From contig JAKLIX010000018.1 in assembly GCA_022709385.1 (NCBI GenBank), positions 1-64,000 of the forward strand: DNA of 64,000 bases. The letters are read 5' to 3'. This DNA is from Bacteroidota bacterium (GTDB lineage: Bacteria; Bacteroidota; Bacteroidia; Bacteroidales; CAIXZF01). The notes beneath the pieces were generated by a model that had not been told where the DNA came from, did not search any database, and was given only the letters and a program-made list of their open reading frames with translations. The position numbers and the translations under genes were made by a program. Shown here one piece after another: positions 6,644 through 18,054 of the stretch; positions within the stretch are counted from its first letter, which is position 1, and every line of letters starts with the position of its first letter.

Positions 6644-9600
6644 ATGAAAAAAACCATCTTTTTCCTGATGTCACTATTGCCGGTTATGGCATTGTTTGCC
6701 GGGGAGATCCGGTTAAATAACCAGCATAAGAACCAGCTCTCGCTGCTTGAAAACACCTACGAGGGGCTTATACTCAAGCATACCGTCCACCAGCTGAATA
6801 CGAAACTGATCAAGACGGACAAGGGTTCCTTCACGCTTCTGCAACTTGAAGGCTGTGCTTACACCATGCAGACCGGATATCCAAAGCTTCCTGTCAGGAG
6901 GGAACTGATTGAGATTCCCCTGGGAGCAGAGGTGCATATCCAAATCAATGATGCATCATACACTGATATTTCGCTTACTGACATGGGAATAGAATCTCCT
7001 CTGATTCCTGCGCAACCCCCCGTGGTTAAAGACGGAAGGCCCGTACCGCCGCTCGTGGTCAATCCGCAGGCTTACCAGAGCAACACCTTTGCTCCGGTCT
7101 CCCTGACCGGTTTTGAAGATCTCGGGATGATGCGCGGTATCAGGCTCGGACGTATCGACATCTATCCGGTACAGTACAACCCGGTTACGCATACCTTAAG
7201 AATCTATGATTACCTGGAAATCGCTGTCAGCTTCCTGCATTCCGATCTCGAATCTACCTTCAGGTTCAAAGTCAGGAATGACAATCCCTATTTTCACGGT
7301 ATCAATAGGATGATACTGAACTATAAAGAGATAAAGAAAGGGGCAAAAGATACCATCAGCCGCTATCCGATTAAATATGTGATTGTTAGTCCGCCAATGT
7401 TTCAAAGCGCCCTGCAAGCCCTTGTCAGCTGGAAGAAGAAAAAGGGATTCCAGGTCGTGGAAGCGTATACCAGCAACCCGAATGTGGGTTCCACCACCAC
7501 CTCGATTAAGAATTATCTTCAGGGTCTGTATTTGAATGCGACTGCGGCAGACCCCGCTCCTACCTTTATTCTGCTGGTGGGCGACCTGGCCCAGATGCCC
7601 TCTTTTACCGGATCCAACGGTCACAAGGCCGACCTTTACTATGCTGAATATACTGGGGATTATTTCCCCGAAGCCTTTATCGGCAGGTTTTCTGCTGAAA
7701 ATGAATCCCAGCTCGGCCCTCAGATTGCCAAAACGCTTCAGTACGAACAATACCTGATGCCGGATCCTTCCTTTCTTGATGAGGTGGTCATGATTGCCGG
7801 AGTGGATGCCAATTTCGGGCCTACCCACGGAAACGGACAAATCAATTACGGAACCAGCACATATTTTAATGCAGCGCACGGGCTTACTTCGCATACTTAT
7901 CTCTACCCTGCTTCCGGATCGTCCTCAGCCCAGATCATCCAGAATGTAAGCAATGGCGTGGGATATGCCAATTACACCGCCCACGGAGGTTCCGACGGCT
8001 GGTCCGACCCTTCCTTTTCTGTTTCTGATGTGCATACCCTTCAAAATGCCGGAAAATACCCCCTGATGGTTGGTAATTGCTGCCTCACCAATAAATTTGA
8101 CGAACCTGTGTGTTTTGGAGAAGCTTTGTTGAGAGCCGATAACAAAGGCGCCCTGGGTTATATCGGTGGTTCAAACGTAACCTACTGGGATGAAGACTTT
8201 TACTTTGGAGTAGGCGTTCGGAGCATTACTGCCAATCCGGTTTGGAATGCAAGCGAACAAATGGGTGCCTATGACGTCATGTTCCACGACCACGGCGAAC
8301 CATTCTCCCAGTGGTATACCTCCATGAGCCAGATGATGTTTGCAGGCAACATGGCCGTAGCCGTGGGTGCACCCAGCAGCACAGAATACTACTATGAAGT
8401 GTACCACCTGATGGGCGATCCCTCCCTGATGGTGTATTTTTCCGTTCCTCCGGTAAACAATGTTTCCTATAATAACCTGATGCCCCTGGCCGTAAGTACC
8501 TTTACCGTGAATGCTGCCCCCTATTCCTATGTGGCCATATCGCAGGGCAATGTGCTTCACGGAGCCGCACTGGCAGATTCACTGGGCGTCGCCAATGTCG
8601 TTCTGGATCCCATCACCATGCCTGGATATGCCACCATCGTGGTTACCGGACAGAACCTGCAACCCTTTATTGATTCCATACCCGTGGCCTCCCCTGCAGG
8701 TCCATATGTCTTGCTTAACCAGTTCACGCTTTCCGATCAGACCGGCAACAACAACGGCCTCCCCGATTACAATGAAACCATCAGCCTGGGCATTGATCTG
8801 AAAAACTGGGGATTATCTACAGCCACAGGCGTATCTGCCACACTTAGTACCGCAGATACATCCGTGAATATCACAGATAACAGCCAAAACTGGGGAAATA
8901 TCAGCAGCGGCAGCCAGTCGCTCCAGACCAATGCATTCACTTTCACCGTCAGTGATGATGTACCGGATCAACATCAGGTAGTGTTCGATCTGCTGATTCA
9001 GGATAATGCCGGTCATACATGGACCGGACTGATAAAAATTATACTCAATGCACCCGAATTCACCGTGACCAGTCTGATTGTACATGATATCACCGGAGGT
9101 AACGGCAACGGAAAACTCGATCCGGGTGAAACCGTGGAACTGGAAGTCCATTTTCTGAATAACGGTCATGCTGCATCAGGCGTACTGACAGCAGACCTGA
9201 ATACCCTCAGTCCACTACTGAACCTGAATACTACGACGGTCAGCCTGCCTTCCGTGAACGCCGGCGGGACTTCATCTGCTATCTTTACCGGAACCGTGAG
9301 TTCAAGTGCCCAGACCGGTGATTATGTTGCACTGGATTTCAGTGTGGTTTCCGGGTTTTACCAGGCCTCCCGCTCCTTTAATCTCGGAGTCGGCCTTTTT
9401 GTTGAAGATTGGGAAACCGGCAACTGGTGGAATTATAACTGGCAACTTACCGGTAGTAATGCACCCTGGGCCATCTCCACTGAAAATCCATATGAAGGAA
9501 ACTACTGCGTGAAATCGGGAGCCATCAACAACAACCAGAGCAGCAGCTACTGGATCAAAGGAACGGTGCTGATGGCCGATTCAATTTCTTTCTTTTACAG

Positions 9601-10105
9601 GGTTTCTTCTGAGCCTGATTATGATTTTCTTCGCTTTTACATTGATAATGTGAAACTTGCAGAATGGGCAGGTGACATCGACTGGACCCGTGCCAGTTTT
9701 GCAGCCGCCGCCGGAGAAAGAACCTTCAGATGGACCTACCGTAAAGACAATTCGCAGACAGGAGGCCAGGATTGCGCCTGGGCCGACTTTATCACCTTCC
9801 CTCCGATGTCAGGACTGATCACAGGGCTTAGTACGGAAGTAGCTGCCGGGTTCGGATGGGAGATTTATCCCAACCCTGCCGCATCCCGCTTCCAAGTTCG
9901 CCTGAGCCTCGATCGCAGCCAGGCTGTTCAGATTCAGCTGTATAATCCCATGGGTATGCTGGTTTCCCGGATTGCCGGAGGAGAAATGCTCAGCGCCGGG
10001 GAACACACTTTCAACGTGCCCACTGAAACGCTTTCCGCCGGTATCTACCTGATTGAACTTGTCACCGGCCAGGTAAAACAAAGTAAACGTATTGTAATTC
10101 AGTAA
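6644..10105 (+). CDS. C25 cysteine peptidase, Lys-gingipain-like, T9SS substrate
   Basis: A secreted protease of 1153 residues. Order: signal peptide (residues 1-20), gingipain-type propeptide (to about 225), C25 catalytic domain (about 240-600), an Ig-like end domain, two CARDB-like beta domains, a lectin-like or cleaved-adhesin-like domain (about 920-1055), and a T9SS type A sorting domain (about 1075-1153, starting YPNPAASRF). The catalytic His is H447 in NYTAHGG and the Cys is C480 in VGNCCLTNKFD, 33 residues apart as in gingipains. The segments around NCC and YWDEDFYFGVG resemble Kgp more than Rgp; D518 aligns with the Kgp Asp that reads lysine in S1. It should be cleaved and attached at the cell surface. 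It is followed after 24 bases by a paralogue. Confidence 0.92.
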   Translation: MKKTIFFLMSLLPVMALFAGEIRLNNQHKNQLSLLENTYEGLILKHTVHQLNTKLIKTDKGSFTLLQLEGCAYTMQTGYPKLPVRRELIEIPLGAEVHIQINDASYTDISLTDMGIESPLIPAQPPVVKDGRPVPPLVVNPQAYQSNTFAPVSLTGFEDLGMMRGIRLGRIDIYPVQYNPVTHTLRIYDYLEIAVSFLHSDLESTFRFKVRNDNPYFHGINRMILNYKEIKKGAKDTISRYPIKYVIVSPPMFQSALQALVSWKKKKGFQVVEAYTSNPNVGSTTTSIKNYLQGLYLNATAADPAPTFILLVGDLAQMPSFTGSNGHKADLYYAEYTGDYFPEAFIGRFSAENESQLGPQIAKTLQYEQYLMPDPSFLDEVVMIAGVDANFGPTHGNGQINYGTSTYFNAAHGLTSHTYLYPASGSSSAQIIQNVSNGVGYANYTAHGGSDGWSDPSFSVSDVHTLQNAGKYPLMVGNCCLTNKFDEPVCFGEALLRADNKGALGYIGGSNVTYWDEDFYFGVGVRSITANPVWNASEQMGAYDVMFHDHGEPFSQWYTSMSQMMFAGNMAVAVGAPSSTEYYYEVYHLMGDPSLMVYFSVPPVNNVSYNNLMPLAVSTFTVNAAPYSYVAISQGNVLHGAALADSLGVANVVLDPITMPGYATIVVTGQNLQPFIDSIPVASPAGPYVLLNQFTLSDQTGNNNGLPDYNETISLGIDLKNWGLSTATGVSATLSTADTSVNITDNSQNWGNISSGSQSLQTNAFTFTVSDDVPDQHQVVFDLLIQDNAGHTWTGLIKIILNAPEFTVTSLIVHDITGGNGNGKLDPGETVELEVHFLNNGHAASGVLTADLNTLSPLLNLNTTTVSLPSVNAGGTSSAIFTGTVSSSAQTGDYVALDFSVVSGFYQASRSFNLGVGLFVEDWETGNWWNYNWQLTGSNAPWAISTENPYEGNYCVKSGAINNNQSSSYWIKGTVLMADSISFFYRVSSEPDYDFLRFYIDNVKLAEWAGDIDWTRASFAAAAGERTFRWTYRKDNSQTGGQDCAWADFITFPPMSGLITGLSTEVAAGFGWEIYPNPAASRFQVRLSLDRSQAVQIQLYNPMGMLVSRIAGGEMLSAGEHTFNVPTETLSAGIYLIELVTGQVKQSKRIVIQ

Positions 10106-10129
10106 TATAACAAAAACAACCCAACACTT

Positions 10130-13100
10130 ATGAGAAAACTGTTCCTTTTATTATTCACTTTGGCGGGTTTGCAACTTGCCGCAGTGAACTGGGTCGCTAT
10201 TCAGGCGGATTCTCCCTCAAAGGCTAGGATTGAATTGATTTCCAGTAACACAGAAACATCCGTCGTCAGTTTTCAATTGGATGGTTTCGAGTTGCGGCAA
10301 GTTCAAACTGACAGGGGAACCGCTTACATTGTCAGAGTCCCGGGTGCATCTTCCCTGCTTGCCAAAGGAGAGCCCGACCTTCCAAAGCTCACTGCCAGCC
10401 TGGTCATTCCGGATCTTGCCGCCATGCAAGCAACCATTGTCTCTTCACAATACACTGATTATCAGAATATTTTAATTGCTCCATCCAAGGGGAACCTTAG
10501 CAGGGAGGTCGATCCCTCCAGCGTTCCTTACACCTGGGGAAGTGTTTATGAAAGAGATGCCGAATATCCGGGACAATTGAGCAGGCTCAATGAACCATAT
10601 ATCATTCGTGATGTGAGGGGACAGACCCTGGTGGCCTGTCCATTCCAGTATAATCCCGCTACCAGGACACTCCGGGTTTACCACAACCTGGTCATCCGGA
10701 TGGAAAAAACCCAGGGTGAAGCTTCCAATCCTTTGAATCCTGCAATGAAAAAGCAAAAACTGCTGAAGGAGTTCAATGCATTCTACAGCGGGCATTTCCT
10801 GAATTACAAAACGCCCAAATACACGCCCATCGCGGAAGAGGGTTGTATGCTGATCATTTCCCACGGTACTTTCATGGCTGCCATGCAGCCATTTGTCGAC
10901 TGGAAGATTTCCAAAGGCATACCGGTAGAAATGGTGAATGTAACATCGATCGGGAATTCCCAGGCGATCCGCTCCTTTGTGCAGAACTATTACCTTGAGC
11001 ACGACCTGGCCTATATCCTGCTTGTGGGTGATCATCAGCAGGTTCCTGCCTTTATGGCCAGCAGCGGGGCATCCGACAATTCATACGGTTACCTTTCCGG
11101 AGCAGACCATTACATCGATGCTTTCGTCGGCAGGTTTTCAGCCGAGAACGAAGACCAGGTAACCACCCACGTGAACAAAGTGCTCTATTACGAGATCAAT
11201 CCTCTGACCAGCACCAACTGGTTCGAATCCTGTATCGGAATTGCCTCCAGCCAGGGACCGGGCGATGACAACGAGATGGATTATGAACACGTCCGCAATC
11301 TTCAAACCCAGTGCAATAATTACACTTACGATACTTTTTACGAATTTTTCGACGGATCGCAGGGCGGACTTGATGCAGCAGGCGATCCCACACCTGCCAT
11401 GGTCGCTACGGCCGTCAACACCGGTGCTTCGGCTATCCTTTACTGCGGCCACGGTTCAACCACCTCATGGGGAAGCAGCGGCTTCAACAACAGCAATGTG
11501 AACAGTCTTACCAATTATGGCAAGCTGCCTTTTATCTGGGCCGTTGCCTGTGTGAATGGTGATTTTACCGGTTCGACCTGTTTTGCAGAGGCCTGGCTCA
11601 GGGCCAAGCAGGGCAGTGAACTGACAGGGGCCATCGCCACCCTGATGTCCACAATTAACCAAAGCTGGAATCCGCCTATGGAAGGTCAGGATGAGATGGT
11701 TGCCATTATGGTGGAAACATACCCGGGAAACATCAAACGGACTTTCGGTGGCATTTCATTGAATGGGTGTGCTAAAATGATTGACACCTATGCCGGAGGC
11801 GGCGAAAGCATGGCTGATACCTGGAACCTTTTCGGAGATCCGTCCATTCATATCCGTACCGCGATGCCCGTCACCATCACCGCTTCTCATGATCCGACGG
11901 TTTTCCTCGGAATGAACCAGTTTGCTTTCAGTTGTCCGTTTAACGGTGCACTTGCCTGTATCACCCTGAATGGTCAGATCCTCGGTACTGCCACCATCAG
12001 CGGAGGAGCTGCCACCATTACTTTTCCGGCACCACTTTCAGTCGTTGACACCCTGAAACTGGTCATTTCCTCCTATAACCATATTCCCTACATCGCTTTC
12101 ATACCCATCATCACCGCTTCGGGTCCCTATGTCGCTTATCAAAACAACACCATTGCAGATCCTGCAGGCAATAACAACGGTGTTCCGGATTTTGGGGAAA
12201 GTGTTAACATGAACCTGACACTCAAGAACCTGGGAGTGGCAATCGCTGGAGGAGTCACAGCAACAATTGCCACGACAGACACCTATATCACCATTACCGA
12301 TAACAGCCAGTCCTTTGGCGATATACTGCCGAATACCTCGGCAACCCAGAGCAACGCATTCGCTTTCAGTGTGGCATCCGATGTGCCCGACCAGCATGCC
12401 GCACAATTCACCCTGAACATCAATGATAATAACGGAGGGAACTGGAGTTCATCCTTCAGTGTGGTCCTTCATGCCCCGGTACTGCAAATCGGCCTGCTCA
12501 GCATCGATGATGCCACCGGCAATGCCAATGGTACGCTCGATCCGGGTGAAACGGTTACCCTGCTTATCCAGACCAGCAACATCGGTTCCAGCGACGCTCC
12601 CCTGACAAGCGGAACGCTCACATCCGTCAGTCCGATGATCACCATCACCCAGGGAAGCTATCCGTTCAATACCCTTTCTCCGGGCAGTCCGGTCAACGCA
12701 CAGTTTACGGCTGTTGTCAGCCCCACCGCCACCATCGGCATGCCCGTGGATCTGAACTACCAGGTTAGTTCGGGAGCTTACGGAGATCAGCATACTTTCT
12801 ACGCAACCATCGGATTGATCAGTGAAGATTTTGAAAGCGGAGACTTCAGCCAGTTCAACTGGTTCTTTACAGGCGGTTCGGCTCCGTGGACAGTGACCAC
12901 AGAAAATCCATACGAAGGGATGTATTGTTCTAGAAGCGGTGTGATCAACAACAGCCAGATTTCCATCATGCAAGTGACTATGAATGTGATCGCCGAGGAT
13001 TCCATTTCTTTCTACCACAGGGTTTCTTCCGAAGAAACCTACGATTTCCTTGCATTCTTTATCAATAATACCAAGAAAGAAGAATGGTCGGGTGAACAGG

Positions 13101-13528
13101 GATGGGAAAGGGCTGTGTATGCTGTCAGCCCCGGTACCCATACATTCAAATGGAGGTACAGAAAAGACAACTATGCCACGGCAGGCAGTGATGCAGCCTG
13201 GGTCGATTTCATCAAGTTCCCTCCTGTCTCCATCGCTACCGCCATACAGGAATCATATCCTGAAACGGCAAACGGACTGGATGTTTATCCAAATCCTGCA
13301 ACTGAGATTGTTTACATTGATTACAGCCTTGAAAAAAGCGGTCCTGTCAGCCTGAATGTATATGATATCACCGGCAAGCTGGTAAAACAGATTGTTCAAA
13401 AAACAATGACTGTTTCCGGTATCCATTCCGTTGTGCTTCCTACTGACAAGCTTGAAAACGGGATATACTTTGTAAGGATGCAGGCAGGCGATTCGTACCT
13501 GAATCAGAAACTAATCATACAACGTTAG
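10130..13528 (+). CDS. C25 cysteine peptidase, Arg-gingipain-like, T9SS substrate
   Basis: An 1132-residue paralogue of the preceding gene with the same plan: signal peptide, propeptide, C25 catalytic domain, Ig-like end, two CARDB-like domains, an adhesin-like domain and a T9SS sorting domain (YPNPATEIVYID near the end). The catalytic His is H441 in YCGHGSTTSWG and the Cys is C474 in VACVNGDF, again 33 apart. VACVNGDF, STINQSWNPPMEGQDEM and FGGISLNG closely match RgpB, and the acidic DDNEMD segment aligns with the S1 region that binds arginine there. The linker domains share long stretches with the first gene (for example ITDNSQ and the SVASDVPDQH/SDDVPDQH segments), which shows duplication of the non-catalytic half. 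Arg specificity is inferred from similarity. Confidence 0.92.
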   Translation: MRKLFLLLFTLAGLQLAAVNWVAIQADSPSKARIELISSNTETSVVSFQLDGFELRQVQTDRGTAYIVRVPGASSLLAKGEPDLPKLTASLVIPDLAAMQATIVSSQYTDYQNILIAPSKGNLSREVDPSSVPYTWGSVYERDAEYPGQLSRLNEPYIIRDVRGQTLVACPFQYNPATRTLRVYHNLVIRMEKTQGEASNPLNPAMKKQKLLKEFNAFYSGHFLNYKTPKYTPIAEEGCMLIISHGTFMAAMQPFVDWKISKGIPVEMVNVTSIGNSQAIRSFVQNYYLEHDLAYILLVGDHQQVPAFMASSGASDNSYGYLSGADHYIDAFVGRFSAENEDQVTTHVNKVLYYEINPLTSTNWFESCIGIASSQGPGDDNEMDYEHVRNLQTQCNNYTYDTFYEFFDGSQGGLDAAGDPTPAMVATAVNTGASAILYCGHGSTTSWGSSGFNNSNVNSLTNYGKLPFIWAVACVNGDFTGSTCFAEAWLRAKQGSELTGAIATLMSTINQSWNPPMEGQDEMVAIMVETYPGNIKRTFGGISLNGCAKMIDTYAGGGESMADTWNLFGDPSIHIRTAMPVTITASHDPTVFLGMNQFAFSCPFNGALACITLNGQILGTATISGGAATITFPAPLSVVDTLKLVISSYNHIPYIAFIPIITASGPYVAYQNNTIADPAGNNNGVPDFGESVNMNLTLKNLGVAIAGGVTATIATTDTYITITDNSQSFGDILPNTSATQSNAFAFSVASDVPDQHAAQFTLNINDNNGGNWSSSFSVVLHAPVLQIGLLSIDDATGNANGTLDPGETVTLLIQTSNIGSSDAPLTSGTLTSVSPMITITQGSYPFNTLSPGSPVNAQFTAVVSPTATIGMPVDLNYQVSSGAYGDQHTFYATIGLISEDFESGDFSQFNWFFTGGSAPWTVTTENPYEGMYCSRSGVINNSQISIMQVTMNVIAEDSISFYHRVSSEETYDFLAFFINNTKKEEWSGEQGWERAVYAVSPGTHTFKWRYRKDNYATAGSDAAWVDFIKFPPVSIATAIQESYPETANGLDVYPNPATEIVYIDYSLEKSGPVSLNVYDITGKLVKQIVQKTMTVSGIHSVVLPTDKLENGIYFVRMQAGDSYLNQKLIIQR

Positions 13529-13551
13529 TTGTTATAGGAAACTGAATTATC

Positions 13552-13559
13552 TACCTTTG
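13552..13559 (+). promoter_or_regulatory. -7 element of the glycosyltransferase gene
   Basis: TACCTTTG ends one base before the terminator-like hairpin at 13560-13589. A start site at the usual distance would fall inside the left arm of that hairpin. Confidence 0.5.
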
Positions 13560-13597
13560 TACCCTATCCCCCTTTGCGGGGATAGGGTATTTTTTTT
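13560..13597 (+). terminator. Rho-independent terminator of the C25 pair
   Basis: A perfect 12-bp stem, TACCCTATCCCC (13560-13571) with GGGGATAGGGTA (13578-13589), a six-base loop, and a run of eight T (13590-13597). It lies 32 bases after the stop of the second peptidase and touches the ATG of the next gene. The T run is only on the plus strand. Confidence 0.85.
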
Positions 13598-15127
13598 ATG
13601 AGATCACTGATCCGATACTGGGAGACTAAACCACTTGAAGCGGCCATCATACTGGCTGCGGTGTTGCGTTTGATCGCCGCGGTTTTCTCCAGGGGCTATG
13701 GAATGCATGATGATCACTTTCTCGTGATAGAACCAGCCCAGGCCTGGGTCGACGGTGTGGATTACAATGCCTGGCTCCCTGCGTTTCACCCTGGTGCTTC
13801 TCCTTCCGGACACAGCCTGTTGTACCCGGGATTACACTACCTGCTGTTCAGCATCCTCAACGTCTTTGGCATTACTGATCCGGAATGGAAAATGTTTGTG
13901 GTCCGTCTGCTCCATGCTATATACTCCCTGCTCACGGTTTTCTTTGCTTATAAAATCGTCCGGCATTTCGCAACTGAGAGGATTGCTTCCCTGGCTGCCC
14001 TGCTGATGGCAATGCTCTGGTTTATGCCTTTCTTATCCGTCAGAAACCTGGTTGAAGTAGTCTGTATCCCTTTACTGATGGCAGGTACATGGCTAAGCAT
14101 CAAATCCGCACGAAGGCCCCTGCTTTCTTTTTTCCTGGCAGGTATTATGCTTGGACTTGCCTTTTCAGTCCGGTATCAGAGCATCCTGTTTACGGCAGGA
14201 CTCCTCCTAGCCCTGCTGATCAAACGACAATGGAGGGAAGCCCTCATTTCCGGTGCCGGTGTAATTTTTTCTGCTGCCGTGGTTCAGGGCGGTATCGATT
14301 ATTTCATCTGGGGAATCCCCTTTGCCGAGTTCCGCGAATATGTCCTGTACAATTTTACCCATGCCTCCAGCTATATCGTCAATGCATGGTATATGTACCT
14401 GCTGCTACTGCTTGGCATTCTGATCCCGCCGATCAGTGTTTTCCTTCTCAGCGGCTTCTTTCTCTCATGGAAGAAATACCTGTTGCTCTTTCTGCCATCA
14501 TTCCTGTTCCTTTTATTTCACAGTATCTTCCCCAATAAACAGGAACGTTTTATCCTGCCCGTACTGCCCTTCATCGTCATCGGTGGATTAATCTCATGGA
14601 ATGAAATTAAAACCGGATTCATGAACCAAGGCAAACGAAATCAGTTCATCAGGGGTTCATGGATCTTCTTTTGGATTGTCAATCTTGTTTTCCTGATGCC
14701 TGTTACTACCATGTACAGTAAAACAGCCAGGGTTGAATCCATGCTTTACCTGTCGTCCTATCCCGGGATAGGGGGGGTATTGCTTGAAGACTCCGGTAAT
14801 GCTTATGCTCCCATGATCCCGGAATTTTACCTCGGACAGTGGGTGGAAGTGTCGGAAATCTCTCAAAAGAGCCCCTTGGCGGAATATGAGCAAATCATGG
14901 TGAAAGACGGTGACATTCATCAACCCCGTTTCGTGCTGTTTTTCGGTGACAAAGATCTTGACAAAAGAGTACAAAGGCTTCAGCAACTCCTACCGGCACT
15001 CAGCTTTGAAAAAGAAATTCGTCCAGGCCTGGTCGATCGTGTCCTTTTTTGGTTGAATCCTGTCAATGCCAACCAGACAATTTATATCTACAGAAATATT
15101 CAACAAGGAACCAGTCAGATACAATAA
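13598..15127 (+). CDS. GT-C membrane glycosyltransferase (Alg9/PIG-B-like)
   Basis: A 509-residue integral membrane protein with about ten hydrophobic helices. The first loop contains the paired acidic motif HDDHF (residues 37-41) after GYGM, matching the lumenal/periplasmic catalytic loop of GT-C enzymes such as GT22, which has H-x-D-E-x-F at this place. These enzymes use a lipid-phosphate sugar donor, and the active site faces the periplasm. The last 120 residues form a soluble region. The acceptor is unknown; O-glycosylation or glycolipid assembly would be possible in Bacteroidota. The ATG directly follows the T run of the terminator, without a ribosome-binding site. An M48 peptidase gene follows after 15 bases. 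Confidence 0.82.
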   Translation: MRSLIRYWETKPLEAAIILAAVLRLIAAVFSRGYGMHDDHFLVIEPAQAWVDGVDYNAWLPAFHPGASPSGHSLLYPGLHYLLFSILNVFGITDPEWKMFVVRLLHAIYSLLTVFFAYKIVRHFATERIASLAALLMAMLWFMPFLSVRNLVEVVCIPLLMAGTWLSIKSARRPLLSFFLAGIMLGLAFSVRYQSILFTAGLLLALLIKRQWREALISGAGVIFSAAVVQGGIDYFIWGIPFAEFREYVLYNFTHASSYIVNAWYMYLLLLLGILIPPISVFLLSGFFLSWKKYLLLFLPSFLFLLFHSIFPNKQERFILPVLPFIVIGGLISWNEIKTGFMNQGKRNQFIRGSWIFFWIVNLVFLMPVTTMYSKTARVESMLYLSSYPGIGGVLLEDSGNAYAPMIPEFYLGQWVEVSEISQKSPLAEYEQIMVKDGDIHQPRFVLFFGDKDLDKRVQRLQQLLPALSFEKEIRPGLVDRVLFWLNPVNANQTIYIYRNIQQGTSQIQ

Positions 15128-15142
15128 AAAGTACCCGACACC

Positions 15143-18029
<2,887 letters not shown>

Positions 18030-18054
18030 ACGCTTGAACAATAATCTTTAAACT

